From Enterococcus sp. CSURQ0835 (lineage in GTDB: Bacteria; Bacillota; Bacilli; Lactobacillales; Enterococcaceae), in assembly GCF_902706605.1 (NCBI RefSeq), contig NZ_CACSLH010000004.1, positions 1 through 64,000 of the forward strand: a stretch of 64,000 bases of DNA. The letters are read 5' to 3'. A program made the position numbers and the translations under genes. Shown piece by piece: positions 49,636 through 56,389 of the stretch. Each line of letters starts with the position of its first letter. Position 1 is the first letter of the stretch. The notes under the pieces were generated by a model that saw nothing but the letters and a program-made list of their open reading frames with translations, was not told the DNA's origin and made no database searches.

Positions 49636-49656
49636 ATAAGTTACCGGCATTTTTTG
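49616..49656 (-). terminator. Terminator of pckA
   Basis: On the minus strand TGCCGGTAAC pairs with GTTACTGGCG and is followed by seven T residues; A-runs before it would allow rightward termination too. Confidence 0.88.
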
Positions 49657-49705
49657 TTTCACGCTATGATTTGACTGAAAAAACCAGCACTGGATCAGAA
49701 AAACT

Positions 49706-51376
49706 TTATTTCAAGGCTTCACTAAACGCCTCTAACTGGACTAAGACTTCTTGTAACAACAACTCGGCTTCTTTTGGTAATTGATCATAGCCACCGTTTA
49801 CGACTTCCCGCGATTGGATGAAATCAAGTCGAATTTTCATTCGTTTGATCAAAGTCCACAAATAATGTTGATCATTAAAGTCGACCTCGTGACCGGCTAG
49901 CGGTAAATAACTCAATTCTTTCACCGGGCCAAACGGAATGAATTCAGCTTGTTCTTCAACGATTTGCTCAAGGCTGCCCAATGTTTCTTGCGGTGTTACT
50001 TTTTGCTGATTGAAAAAACCTGTATTCAAAATGTAGCAATCGGTTTGGTGCTTTGCAAATAGATCCCGAAAATCGCGGTAGTCTTCCGCTAGTGGATAAC
50101 TGCGGAAAGGATTGGCAAATGGTTCGATCACGAGTTCATCAGCGGCTCGTTTGCCGACCATGTATTCGGCCGTAGAGCGTTTAGTCGCAAGCGTGACACC
50201 AAATGCAGCTCCTAGCGCGGGATTTTCGACTTTTATGATCGGCGGCAAGCTATCATCTTTCATGATCCAAAAGACACCATCGATTTTTTCCGCGATATGA
50301 TCGACTCTATTTTTAGTCGCAAAACGACTTTTGACGCTGCGGCCATTGCCGTTTCGAATGTCTTCTGTCACCATTACTTTTTGATTGTGTTCATCTAATG
50401 TCACACCGATATTTTGGGCGGTGACGATATAGCCGACTTCCGTAGAATCCATCGGGTAGTCTTGCGTTTTATCAAAATAGGCAGGTTCTAAGGCAGTCGT
50501 TGCACCATCTTTTTTAGAAATGACAAACGCATCGTCATGTAAAACATCGATTTCGTATTTATGATCATGCTGAGCTAAGGTGATCGTTGATTTGCCTGAG
50601 CCGGAAAGACCAAACGCAGCCATCGTGTAGTTGCGTTTGCCAAAACGATATTGTTTCATCCCGCCGTGGCATGCGATGAACTGATTTCGATGCGCCATGG
50701 CCCATGCTAACGTCAAGGTCGCTTTTTTTAGTTCACCAAAATAGCGTAAGCCTAACACTGCGGCACAATTATGTTCTGCATCGATGATGACTAAACCATG
50801 AGGAAACTCGGGGTCAGACCAGTCAGGATCGGCAAATAAAAAGATGTCGCCTTCTGGGATCACTTGCGAATCTTGGTAAAATTTTTTATTCTCACTCGTA
50901 TGCATTTGAAAGTTCAACAAATAAGAATAGAGATTAGCCGCATATTCTTCTGGTAACATCAAATGCGCCGAGACTGAAAATTCTTGGTCTAAACCCACTA
51001 AGACATCGCCGCGGTAAAAATTTTTTTCCCGCGACTGAAAGATCGCTTCCCGTAAAATCTCGCTATAATGATAGGGATCGACGCCTTGTTGTCCAATGAT
51101 CCGGCGTGCAGCAGCGGTTCGGCCCACCACAGTTCCGTCATTTGAAACTAACACTTTAGCGTTGGTGGGTAAGCCAAGTTCATGGGTATGCAAGACATCT
51201 AAATCCGTCGTGATAGTCCCAGGACACGCTTGGGCTAAGTTATAAGCGGTAGTCAAGCTGTTGATTTTTTTTACATTATTCCCGTAAAAAGCAGTCTCGA
51301 TGGTAGTTCGAAAATTAGACAGCAACGGATTTTGCTGATTGATCTCACTGCGAGGGATCTTCCCAATACTACTCAT
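49706..51376 (-). CDS. pckA: Phosphoenolpyruvate carboxykinase (ATP)
   Basis: PEPCK interconverts oxaloacetate and PEP using ATP/ADP. The 556-residue protein has the ATP-type P-loop AAFGLSGSGKSTITLAQ near residue 254 and a following VLHDDAFVIS that stands in for the usual GDDEH metal motif, plus an N-terminal substrate domain. It belongs to the divergent lactic-acid-bacterial branch. It has its own promoter and terminator. With pyruvate carboxylase at 28.1-31.6 kb it could complete a pyruvate-to-PEP bypass, or run in the ATP-forming direction from PEP. Confidence 0.9.
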   Translation of the reverse strand: MSSIGKIPRSEINQQNPLLSNFRTTIETAFYGNNVKKINSLTTAYNLAQACPGTITTDLDVLHTHELGLPTNAKVLVSNDGTVVGRTAAARRIIGQQGVDPYHYSEILREAIFQSREKNFYRGDVLVGLDQEFSVSAHLMLPEEYAANLYSYLLNFQMHTSENKKFYQDSQVIPEGDIFLFADPDWSDPEFPHGLVIIDAEHNCAAVLGLRYFGELKKATLTLAWAMAHRNQFIACHGGMKQYRFGKRNYTMAAFGLSGSGKSTITLAQHDHKYEIDVLHDDAFVISKKDGATTALEPAYFDKTQDYPMDSTEVGYIVTAQNIGVTLDEHNQKVMVTEDIRNGNGRSVKSRFATKNRVDHIAEKIDGVFWIMKDDSLPPIIKVENPALGAAFGVTLATKRSTAEYMVGKRAADELVIEPFANPFRSYPLAEDYRDFRDLFAKHQTDCYILNTGFFNQQKVTPQETLGSLEQIVEEQAEFIPFGPVKELSYLPLAGHEVDFNDQHYLWTLIKRMKIRLDFIQSREVVNGGYDQLPKEAELLLQEVLVQLEAFSEALK

Positions 51377-51407
51377 AAAAAAACCTCCTTACATTCTTCT
51401 CTACATT

Positions 51408-51436
51408 ATGATAGCATTAAAATAAATCTCTTACAA
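51408..51436 (-). promoter_or_regulatory. Promoter of pckA
   Basis: On the minus strand TTGTAA (51431-51436), 17 bases and TATCAT (51408-51413), with TG one base before the -10. Confidence 0.65.
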
Positions 51437-51507
51437 ATAATAAAAAAACACGTTTTTCTAATCAAAAACTCTTTTAATGAAAAAAGTACCAGTTGTTAGA
51501 TTTTCTT

Positions 51508-51516
51508 TGCTAAAAT
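51508..51516 (+). promoter_or_regulatory. Extended -10 of the 183-aa gene
   Basis: TGCTAAAAT is an extended -10 about 35 bases before the start codon. A TTGTTA upstream is too close to be its -35. Confidence 0.45.
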
Positions 51517-51552
51517 GAAAGGCAGGTCAATTCAAGAAAGCTAGGGTGTGAG

Positions 51553-52104
51553 ATGTCAGAACTAAAACAAAAAGCGGTCGTTTTTTGGCAGCAAATTTTG
51601 TGTGGATCGAAAAAACAGAAAAAACGGATCGCGGCACTTAGCGTTTTATGTTTGAGTCTCGCGCTTTTTTTTGGCGCGCTCACAGTGGCTCAGCCCAAGA
51701 TCCGGCACAGCCAACTAGAAAGTCTCGTCACCCAAAATGTCGCAAGTGATCAGATGATCGTTTTGGATTATGGGACAGAAGATGCAAAAATCAAACAGAC
51801 AAAAGCAATCTCGGTAATGTTTTCGCAACCTCACGGCAAATATTTTACTCGTGTTGAGACGTTACTTACACGAAAAGAAGCGGAGTTGAATCGCACGTTT
51901 TATTATTATCCAGTGGTCTACGATCAGCAAGCCATCGCGAAAAAATATCAGCTTGATCCCACTAAAGTCACCTTTATCTTTTTTCAAGACGGGAAAGAAA
52001 AAAATCGTTTCGTGGTGGATGACTTGAGTGATTTAAATCAAACATTCATCCCGGAATTAAATCGTTTGCCCATGTGGCGTTTACGCCAAAGTAAAAACAA
52101 ATAA
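51553..52104 (+). CDS. Membrane-anchored protein of unknown function, 183 aa
   Basis: The protein has a basic N-terminus (CGSKKQKKRIAAL) followed by a single membrane helix (about residues 30-52) and an extracytoplasmic domain of about 130 residues. That domain has alternating beta and helical segments (FYYYPVVYDQQ, VTFIFFQDGKEKNRFVV) that loosely resemble a thioredoxin-like fold, but no CxxC motif is present. It has its own promoter and is divergent from pckA. No family is recognised. Only a weak hairpin with a T run follows. Confidence 0.75.
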   Translation: MSELKQKAVVFWQQILCGSKKQKKRIAALSVLCLSLALFFGALTVAQPKIRHSQLESLVTQNVASDQMIVLDYGTEDAKIKQTKAISVMFSQPHGKYFTRVETLLTRKEAELNRTFYYYPVVYDQQAIAKKYQLDPTKVTFIFFQDGKEKNRFVVDDLSDLNQTFIPELNRLPMWRLRQSKNK

Positions 52105-52136
52105 TCAGACAATTGCGAATTTTTTTGTTTTTAGTG

Positions 52137-52165
52137 TTGACATCTAGTAGCAGATTGGATAAACT
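52137..52165 (+). promoter_or_regulatory. Promoter of the Trp leader / trpXYZ
   Basis: A consensus TTGACA (52137-52142), exactly 17 bases and TAAACT (52160-52165), predicting a start near 52172. TTGACATCT at the -35 is repeated inverted as AGATGTCAA at 52184-52192. Confidence 0.85.
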
Positions 52166-52218
52166 ACAAACAACATCCAACAAAGATGTCAAATTATTCA
52201 ACAATGGGAGTGGTATTC

Positions 52219-52275
52219 ATGACAAACGCAAACTTATCAATTCAAATGAATAGCTGGCGCAACTGGCGTAGATAA
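52219..52275 (+). CDS. Tryptophan leader peptide, 18 aa
   Basis: The frame encodes MTNANLSIQMNSWRNWRR with Trp codons at positions 13 and 16 and a TAA stop. It starts 13 bases after GGGAG. It lies between a strong promoter and a chain of mutually exclusive RNA stems ending in terminators, before a Trp-type ABC transporter, as expected for a leader peptide whose translation reports Trp-tRNA supply. It has the same length, Arg ending and position relative to the RNA stems as the Tyr/Phe leader at 55251. It is too short to be found by ordinary gene callers. Confidence 0.85.
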   Translation: MTNANLSIQMNSWRNWRR

Positions 52276-52386
52276 GTTGTATGTATGGATCTCACTTCAT
52301 AGATACAACGATTAGACATGCTCTAACTCTTGTATCTATGCTGGTTTATTTAAACGTCTGCCGCATAGATCAGTCTATGCGGTTTT
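52276..52386 (+). promoter_or_regulatory. Transcription attenuator of trpXYZ
   Basis: Segment 1 (GTTGTATGTATG, 52276-52287) begins right after the stop codon and pairs with segment 2 (CATAGATACAAC, 52298-52309) at 11 of 12 positions. Segment 2 also pairs with segment 3 (TTGTATCTATG, 52330-52340) over 11 bases. Segment 3 extended to 52344 pairs with segment 4 (CCGCATAGAT, 52361-52370) over ten bases with one bulged T. Segment 4 otherwise pairs with segment 5 (TCTATGCGG, 52374-52382) as a terminator. A ribosome at the stop would mask segment 1 and favour termination; stalling on Trp codons would favour 1:2 and 3:4, hence read-through. Confidence 0.85.
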
Positions 52387-52387
52387 T
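52361..52387 (+). terminator. Attenuator terminator 1 of trpXYZ
   Basis: CCGCATAGA (52361-52369) pairs perfectly with TCTATGCGG (52374-52382) around TCAG, followed by five T residues. Confidence 0.88.
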
Positions 52388-52392
52388 GTCTC

Positions 52393-52428
52393 GACAATTA
52401 CCGTAGTTTAGGGTAATTGTCTTTTTTT
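52393..52428 (+). terminator. Second terminator in the trpXYZ leader
   Basis: GACAATTACC (52393-52402) pairs perfectly with GGTAATTGTC (52412-52421), followed by seven T residues. Its 5' arm can partly pair with the tail of segment 5 (CGGT and TTGT, 52380-52389), so it may be part of the same switch. Confidence 0.85.
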
Positions 52429-52481
52429 ATTCGCTGAGCACTTCAAACATTAAAAACAACTAAATTTAGGGGGATAACATT

Positions 52482-53498
52482 ATGAAAAACAAAGGAATCA
52501 TTGGAGCAGTTGCCGCAATCGGGATCATTTTGATTGGCGTCTTCGCGTTTCAAATGGGAGCTAGACAAAGTACGAACGGCAGTAGTCAAACGCAAACTGA
52601 AAAAGTAAAAACAGTGGGGATCTTGCAGTTTGTCAGCCATCCTTCACTGGATCAAATCAAAAAAGGTGTCGTGGCCGGCTTGAAAGATGCTGGGTATACG
52701 GAAGGGAAAAATGTGAAGATCGAATTTCTAAATGGTCAAGCTGATCAAAGTAAACTGAACACGATGAGCCAACAGCTGATCGACAAAAAATCCGATGTTT
52801 TAGTAGGGATCGCAACGCCAGCCGCCAAAGCACTAGCCAACGCGACCAGTACGACACCGATCATTATGGGCGCCATCAGTGACCCGGTGGGAGCCAAATT
52901 AGTCAGTGATTTGAAACATCCGGGAAAAAATATCACGGGTGTCTCTAACCAAACACCAGTCGACCAACAGATCGAGTTAGCGAAAAAATTATTTCCAGCG
53001 GCTAAAACGGTGGGGATGATCTATTCCTCAGCAGAAGAAAATTCAAAGTCGATGATCAAAGAAGCGGAAACCAAAGCGAAAGCGGCCGGCTACGAAGTGA
53101 AAAAATATGCGATCTCTTCTAGTAATGAGATCGCCCAAACGACGCAAGTGATGTGTGCCGAGACTGATTTTGTCTATGTGCCGCAAGATAATACGATCGC
53201 AAGTGCCTTTCAAGCGTTGATGGGAGAAGCGGATAAAGCGAAAAAACCCGTTTTCGTTTCTGTTGACAATATGGTGAAAGAAGGCGGGATCGCAACTGTC
53301 GGTCAAAATCAATATGACTTAGGGGTTGAGACCGGGAAAATGGCAGCGGCAGCTTTAGAAGGTAAAAAACCAGCGGATACACCGGTCAATGTGATCGATT
53401 ATGGTGAGACGATCATCAATGAGGAAAAAGCCAAAGAATTAGGCATTACGATCCCAGCTGATGTGAAACAAGACGCAAAATTAATCAAAGGGGAGTAA
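52482..53498 (+). CDS. trpX: ABC transporter substrate-binding protein, tryptophan type
   Basis: The 338-residue protein belongs to the ABC substrate-binding family that includes TrpX of streptococci (VGILQFVSHPSLDQIKKGVV, ISDPVGAKLVSDLKHPGKNITGVSN). An N-terminal hydrophobic segment (residues about 5-25) lacks the lipobox cysteine usual for Gram-positive binding proteins, so it is probably held by an uncleaved anchor or released. It starts after AGGGGG, behind a Trp-codon leader, and is followed by its permease after four bases. The leader is the main evidence for tryptophan as substrate. Confidence 0.85.
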   Translation: MKNKGIIGAVAAIGIILIGVFAFQMGARQSTNGSSQTQTEKVKTVGILQFVSHPSLDQIKKGVVAGLKDAGYTEGKNVKIEFLNGQADQSKLNTMSQQLIDKKSDVLVGIATPAAKALANATSTTPIIMGAISDPVGAKLVSDLKHPGKNITGVSNQTPVDQQIELAKKLFPAAKTVGMIYSSAEENSKSMIKEAETKAKAAGYEVKKYAISSSNEIAQTTQVMCAETDFVYVPQDNTIASAFQALMGEADKAKKPVFVSVDNMVKEGGIATVGQNQYDLGVETGKMAAAALEGKKPADTPVNVIDYGETIINEEKAKELGITIPADVKQDAKLIKGE

Positions 53499-53502
53499 GG
53501 CG

Positions 53503-54381
53503 ATGTTGATATCAGTAATCGGACAAGGACTTTTATGGGGTATCTTAGGATTGGGAATCTTTATGACGTATCGAATCTTAAATTTCCCCGATATGACAAC
53601 AGAAGGTTCATTTCCATTAGGCGGCGCGGTTTGTGTCACGGCCATCACCCATGGGATCTCGCCGATTTTGGCGACGATCCTTGGAATTTTAGCAGGGATG
53701 GTCGCGGGGCTCGTTACGGGATTGTTGTACACGAAAGGGAAGATCCCGGTGATTTTAGCTGGGATCTTGGTGATGTCAGGTTTAAATTCGGTGATGTTGT
53801 TTGTGATGCAGACACCGAACTTATCGTTGTTGAATCAACCGAAGCTGCAAGATTTTTTTACTAAATTAAACTTGCCGCCTTATTTTGATATCGTAACGCT
53901 CGGCTTAGTTTCAGTTGGGGTCATCATCGGGCTGCTATTACTATTTTTCTACACGGATTACGGTCAAGCCTATATCGCGACTGGCGATAATGAAATGATG
54001 GCGCGTTCGATCGGGATCGATACGGACCGCTTGAAAGTCGTAGGGCTGACGATCTCAAATGGTGTGATCGCCTTATCCGGTGCTTTGATCGCTCAAAATG
54101 ACGGTTACGCTGATGTGGGAAAAGGGGTAGGTGTCATCGTCATTGGACTGGCTTCGATCATTATCGGAGAAGTGATCTTTGGCGAGTTGACGTTTGCTGA
54201 ACGTTTAGTGGCGGTGATCTTAGGAAGTATCTTCTACCAATTTTTGATCTTAGCTATCATCAAGCTAGGCTTTGATACGACTTATTTGAAAATCATCTCG
54301 TCGATTGTCTTAGCGATTTGTTTGATGATCCCGCAGTTGAAACAAAAGTTGAACTTAAAAACCGGATTTGAAAAGGAGTAA
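53503..54381 (+). CDS. trpY: ABC transporter permease, tryptophan type
   Basis: The 292-residue membrane protein has about eight to nine helices and resembles branched-chain-amino-acid-type permeases (FRILNFPDMTTEGSFPLGGA after an N-terminal helix, and GIDTDRLKVVGLTISNGVIAL). It would form the channel for the substrate delivered by the upstream binding protein. It starts after GGGGAG and precedes the ATPase gene by four bases. Confidence 0.85.
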   Translation: MLISVIGQGLLWGILGLGIFMTYRILNFPDMTTEGSFPLGGAVCVTAITHGISPILATILGILAGMVAGLVTGLLYTKGKIPVILAGILVMSGLNSVMLFVMQTPNLSLLNQPKLQDFFTKLNLPPYFDIVTLGLVSVGVIIGLLLLFFYTDYGQAYIATGDNEMMARSIGIDTDRLKVVGLTISNGVIALSGALIAQNDGYADVGKGVGVIVIGLASIIIGEVIFGELTFAERLVAVILGSIFYQFLILAIIKLGFDTTYLKIISSIVLAICLMIPQLKQKLNLKTGFEKE

Positions 54382-54385
54382 TCAC

Positions 54386-55165
54386 ATGCAAGCATTGGAG
54401 ATCACACACGCTAATAAAACGGTGCGGAATGGTGCGCGAGACCAGCAAAAAATTTTAGCTGACTTGAGTTTGACAGTGGCACCGGGAGATTTCATCACGG
54501 TCTTAGGAGGCAACGGTGCCGGGAAAAGCACCTTGTTCAATAGCATCTCAGGAACTTTGATGCTTGATTCAGGAACGGTTGCGATCAAAGGGCAAGACAT
54601 TACACGCCTGCCTGAAGAAAAACGAGCAAAATATATCGCGCGAGTTTTTCAAGACCCCAAATTAGGAACGGCACCGCGGATGACGGTCGCTGAAAATTTG
54701 ACTCTCGCTCAAAAGCGTGGCCAAAAACGCGGTTTGCACCTACGGAAACTAAAAGAACAGCGCGCTTATTTTCAAACGATTTGCGCTAGTATCGGCAATG
54801 GATTAGAAAATCATTTAGACACGCCCACTGGTCATCTGTCGGGCGGGCAACGTCAAGCTTTGAGTTTACTGATGGCGACTTTGACTAAGCCAGAACTTTT
54901 ATTATTAGATGAACACACGGCCGCTTTAGATCCAAAGACTGCGAAACAATTGATGCAAGTCACGGATCAAAAAATCACTGCTAGTCAATTGACTTGTCTC
55001 ATGATCACTCATAAGATGGAAGACGCGCTGACTTACGGCAATCGACTGTTAGTGATGAAAAAAGGACGGATCGTCCATGATTTTTCCGCGGCAGAAAAAG
55101 CGGACTTAAGCCTGCAAGATCTGTTCTTATTTTTTGAAGAGGATGCGGATCTGGAAGTAGGCTGA
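54386..55165 (+). CDS. trpZ: ABC transporter ATP-binding protein, tryptophan type
   Basis: The ATG at 54386 follows AAGGAG and gives 259 residues. The ATPase shows Walker A GGNGAGKST, the signature LSGGQRQALSL, Walker B LLLLDEHTAALDP and the switch histidine in MITHKMEDAL. With the two upstream genes it completes an import system. No terminator separates it from the aromatic-operon promoter 23 bases downstream, so some read-through into that leader is possible. Confidence 0.9.
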   Translation: MQALEITHANKTVRNGARDQQKILADLSLTVAPGDFITVLGGNGAGKSTLFNSISGTLMLDSGTVAIKGQDITRLPEEKRAKYIARVFQDPKLGTAPRMTVAENLTLAQKRGQKRGLHLRKLKEQRAYFQTICASIGNGLENHLDTPTGHLSGGQRQALSLLMATLTKPELLLLDEHTAALDPKTAKQLMQVTDQKITASQLTCLMITHKMEDALTYGNRLLVMKKGRIVHDFSAAEKADLSLQDLFLFFEEDADLEVG

Positions 55166-55187
55166 TTAAAAAAAGTTGAAAAAGTAG

Positions 55188-55216
55188 TTGACAATTCCTG
55201 AAAAGGCCACTATAAT
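55188..55216 (+). promoter_or_regulatory. Consensus promoter of the aromatic operon
   Basis: TTGACA (55188-55193), exactly 17 bases and TATAAT (55211-55216): a perfect sigma-A promoter, with a start near 55223. Such strength suggests that control is exerted after initiation, by the leader. Confidence 0.93.
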
Positions 55217-55250
55217 TTGGACAATCTTAAATCAGTTTGGAGCGAGCAAA

Positions 55251-55307
55251 ATGGATCAGACATTACTCTCACAACTGAATACGTATTACTTTAGCTATTT
55301 TAGATGA
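55251..55307 (+). CDS. Tyr/Phe leader peptide, 18 aa
   Basis: The frame encodes MDQTLLSQLNTYYFSYFR, with Tyr at 12, 13 and 16 and Phe at 14 and 17, then TGA. It follows GGAGCGAG. It precedes a chain of alternative RNA stems ending in terminators, ahead of the genes for chorismate, tyrosine and phenylalanine synthesis. Five of the last seven residues are the end products of the operon. It mirrors the Trp leader at 52219 in length, in its Arg-stop ending and in the place where segment 1 begins. Confidence 0.88.
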   Translation: MDQTLLSQLNTYYFSYFR

Positions 55308-55421
55308 GTTTGTGTTCATGACTTCATGGGTGCAAACACAAGCGTTTGTATCTATGATGGCTAAGGCGATTCAAGCTGAACTTTCTAAGCCACGTAGATG
55401 AAAATCTATCGTGGCTTTTTT
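55308..55421 (+). promoter_or_regulatory. Transcription attenuator of the aromatic operon
   Basis: Segment 1 (GTTTGTGTTCATG, 55308-55320), starting right after the stop, pairs with segment 2 (CATGGGTGCAAAC, 55325-55337) over 13 positions using four G-U pairs. Segment 2 also pairs with segment 3 (GTTTGTATCTATG, 55344-55356) over 13 positions with three G-U pairs. Segment 3 extended (55350-55362) pairs with segment 4 (AGCCACGTAGAT, 55388-55399) over 12 bases with one bulged A. Segment 4 otherwise forms the terminator with segment 5 (55404-55417). The predicted logic is the same as in the Trp leader, with Tyr and Phe codons as sensors. Confidence 0.85.
55387..55421 (+). terminator. Attenuator terminator 1 of the aromatic operon
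   Basis: AAGCCACGTAGAT (55387-55399) pairs with ATCTATCGTGGCTT (55404-55417), with one bulged base and a GAAA loop, and runs into six T residues. Confidence 0.88.
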
Positions 55422-55429
55422 CGTTATTA

Positions 55430-55466
55430 AACGTCCATTGTAGATTTTCTGCAGTGGGCGTTTTTT
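55430..55466 (+). terminator. Second terminator in the aromatic leader
   Basis: AACGTCCATTGTAG (55430-55443) pairs with CTGCAGTGGGCGTT (55449-55462) over 14 positions with three G-U pairs, followed by six T residues. Its 5' end AACG can also pair with CGTT at 55422-55425, next to segment 5. Confidence 0.85.
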
Positions 55467-55506
55467 GTTCAGTTGATCTGAGAAACACAAGGAGGGAGCG
55501 TTTAAC

Positions 55507-56370
55507 ATGTTCAAAATTTCGGGCCAAACGAAACTGGCAGCACTTTATGCGCAGCCGGCACGCCACAGTTTTTCACCTTTGATGCAAACGACGGCTTTTC
55601 AAGCTGCTGGGATTGATGCGATTTATTTAAGCTTCGATCTGACAGCTGAAAAATTTCCTCACGCGATGGAAGCGATCCGCAGTTTGGACCTGTTAGGAGT
55701 CAACATCTCAATGCCGTATAAACAAAAGGCACTGACTTTAGTCGATGAAGTCGATCAAGCCGCCCAACTGATCGGAGCAGTCAATACTGTCGTCAATCAA
55801 AAAGGAAAGTTGATCGGCTACAATACAGACGGTGCTGGTTTTATGAAAAGTATGGCAGAACAGGCGGTGGAATCGCCGGGAAAAGAGCTTACTTTATTAG
55901 GTGCTGGAGGAGCTGCGCAAGCGATCTTAGTCCAAGCAGCTTTAGATGGTGTCAGAAAAATCAACGTGTTCAATCGCCCAAGTCCTAATTATCAAAAAAT
56001 CGCCGCACTGATTGAACGTCTGGAACAAGTGACGACTTGTGAATTTCAGCTTTTCGAATTAGCTGAGCAAACAAAATTGGCCGAAAAAATCGCTGGCAGT
56101 ACTCTTTTGGTCAATGCGACGAGCGTGGGGATGACAACCAGTGACAGCTTAGTCCCGCCAGAAATGTTGCGGCGCGATTTAGTCGTCGCAGACTTGATCT
56201 ATCAACCCCAACAAACTGCTTTATTGCAAGCGGCCAAAGCAAATGGTGCCCAGACGATCAACGGTCTAGGGATGTTGCTTCACCAAGGAGCAGAGGCGTT
56301 CAAACTTTGGACCGGTCAACCGATGCCGCTAGCCGTCGTGCGCCCGGTATTAGAAAAGCAAATCAAATAA
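55507..56370 (+). CDS. aroE: Shikimate dehydrogenase
   Basis: AroE reduces 3-dehydroshikimate to shikimate with NADPH. The 287-residue protein has the substrate motif QPARHSFSPLMQTTAF, the catalytic-lysine segment GVNISMPYKQKAL, GYNTDGAGF, the dinucleotide motif LLGAGGAAQAIL and NATSVGM. It starts after AGGAGGG and heads the aromatic operon behind the Tyr/Phe attenuator. No quinate-specific signature was seen, but a quinate/shikimate variant cannot be excluded. Confidence 0.93.
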   Translation: MFKISGQTKLAALYAQPARHSFSPLMQTTAFQAAGIDAIYLSFDLTAEKFPHAMEAIRSLDLLGVNISMPYKQKALTLVDEVDQAAQLIGAVNTVVNQKGKLIGYNTDGAGFMKSMAEQAVESPGKELTLLGAGGAAQAILVQAALDGVRKINVFNRPSPNYQKIAALIERLEQVTTCEFQLFELAEQTKLAEKIAGSTLLVNATSVGMTTSDSLVPPEMLRRDLVVADLIYQPQQTALLQAAKANGAQTINGLGMLLHQGAEAFKLWTGQPMPLAVVRPVLEKQIK

Positions 56371-56389
56371 AAATGAAGGAATGATAACG

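Noticed and set aside
52137-52481. T-box riboswitch before trpXYZ or the aromatic operon
   Set aside because: Neither leader has the T-box core sequence, stem I features or the bulged antiterminator with TGG for tRNA ends. The short coding frames and stem ladder explain the regions better.
55251-55307. Chance short ORF
   Set aside because: Five of seven codons near the end encode Tyr or Phe directly before Tyr/Phe synthesis genes, there is a ribosome site, and the geometry repeats in the Trp leader. Chance is unlikely.
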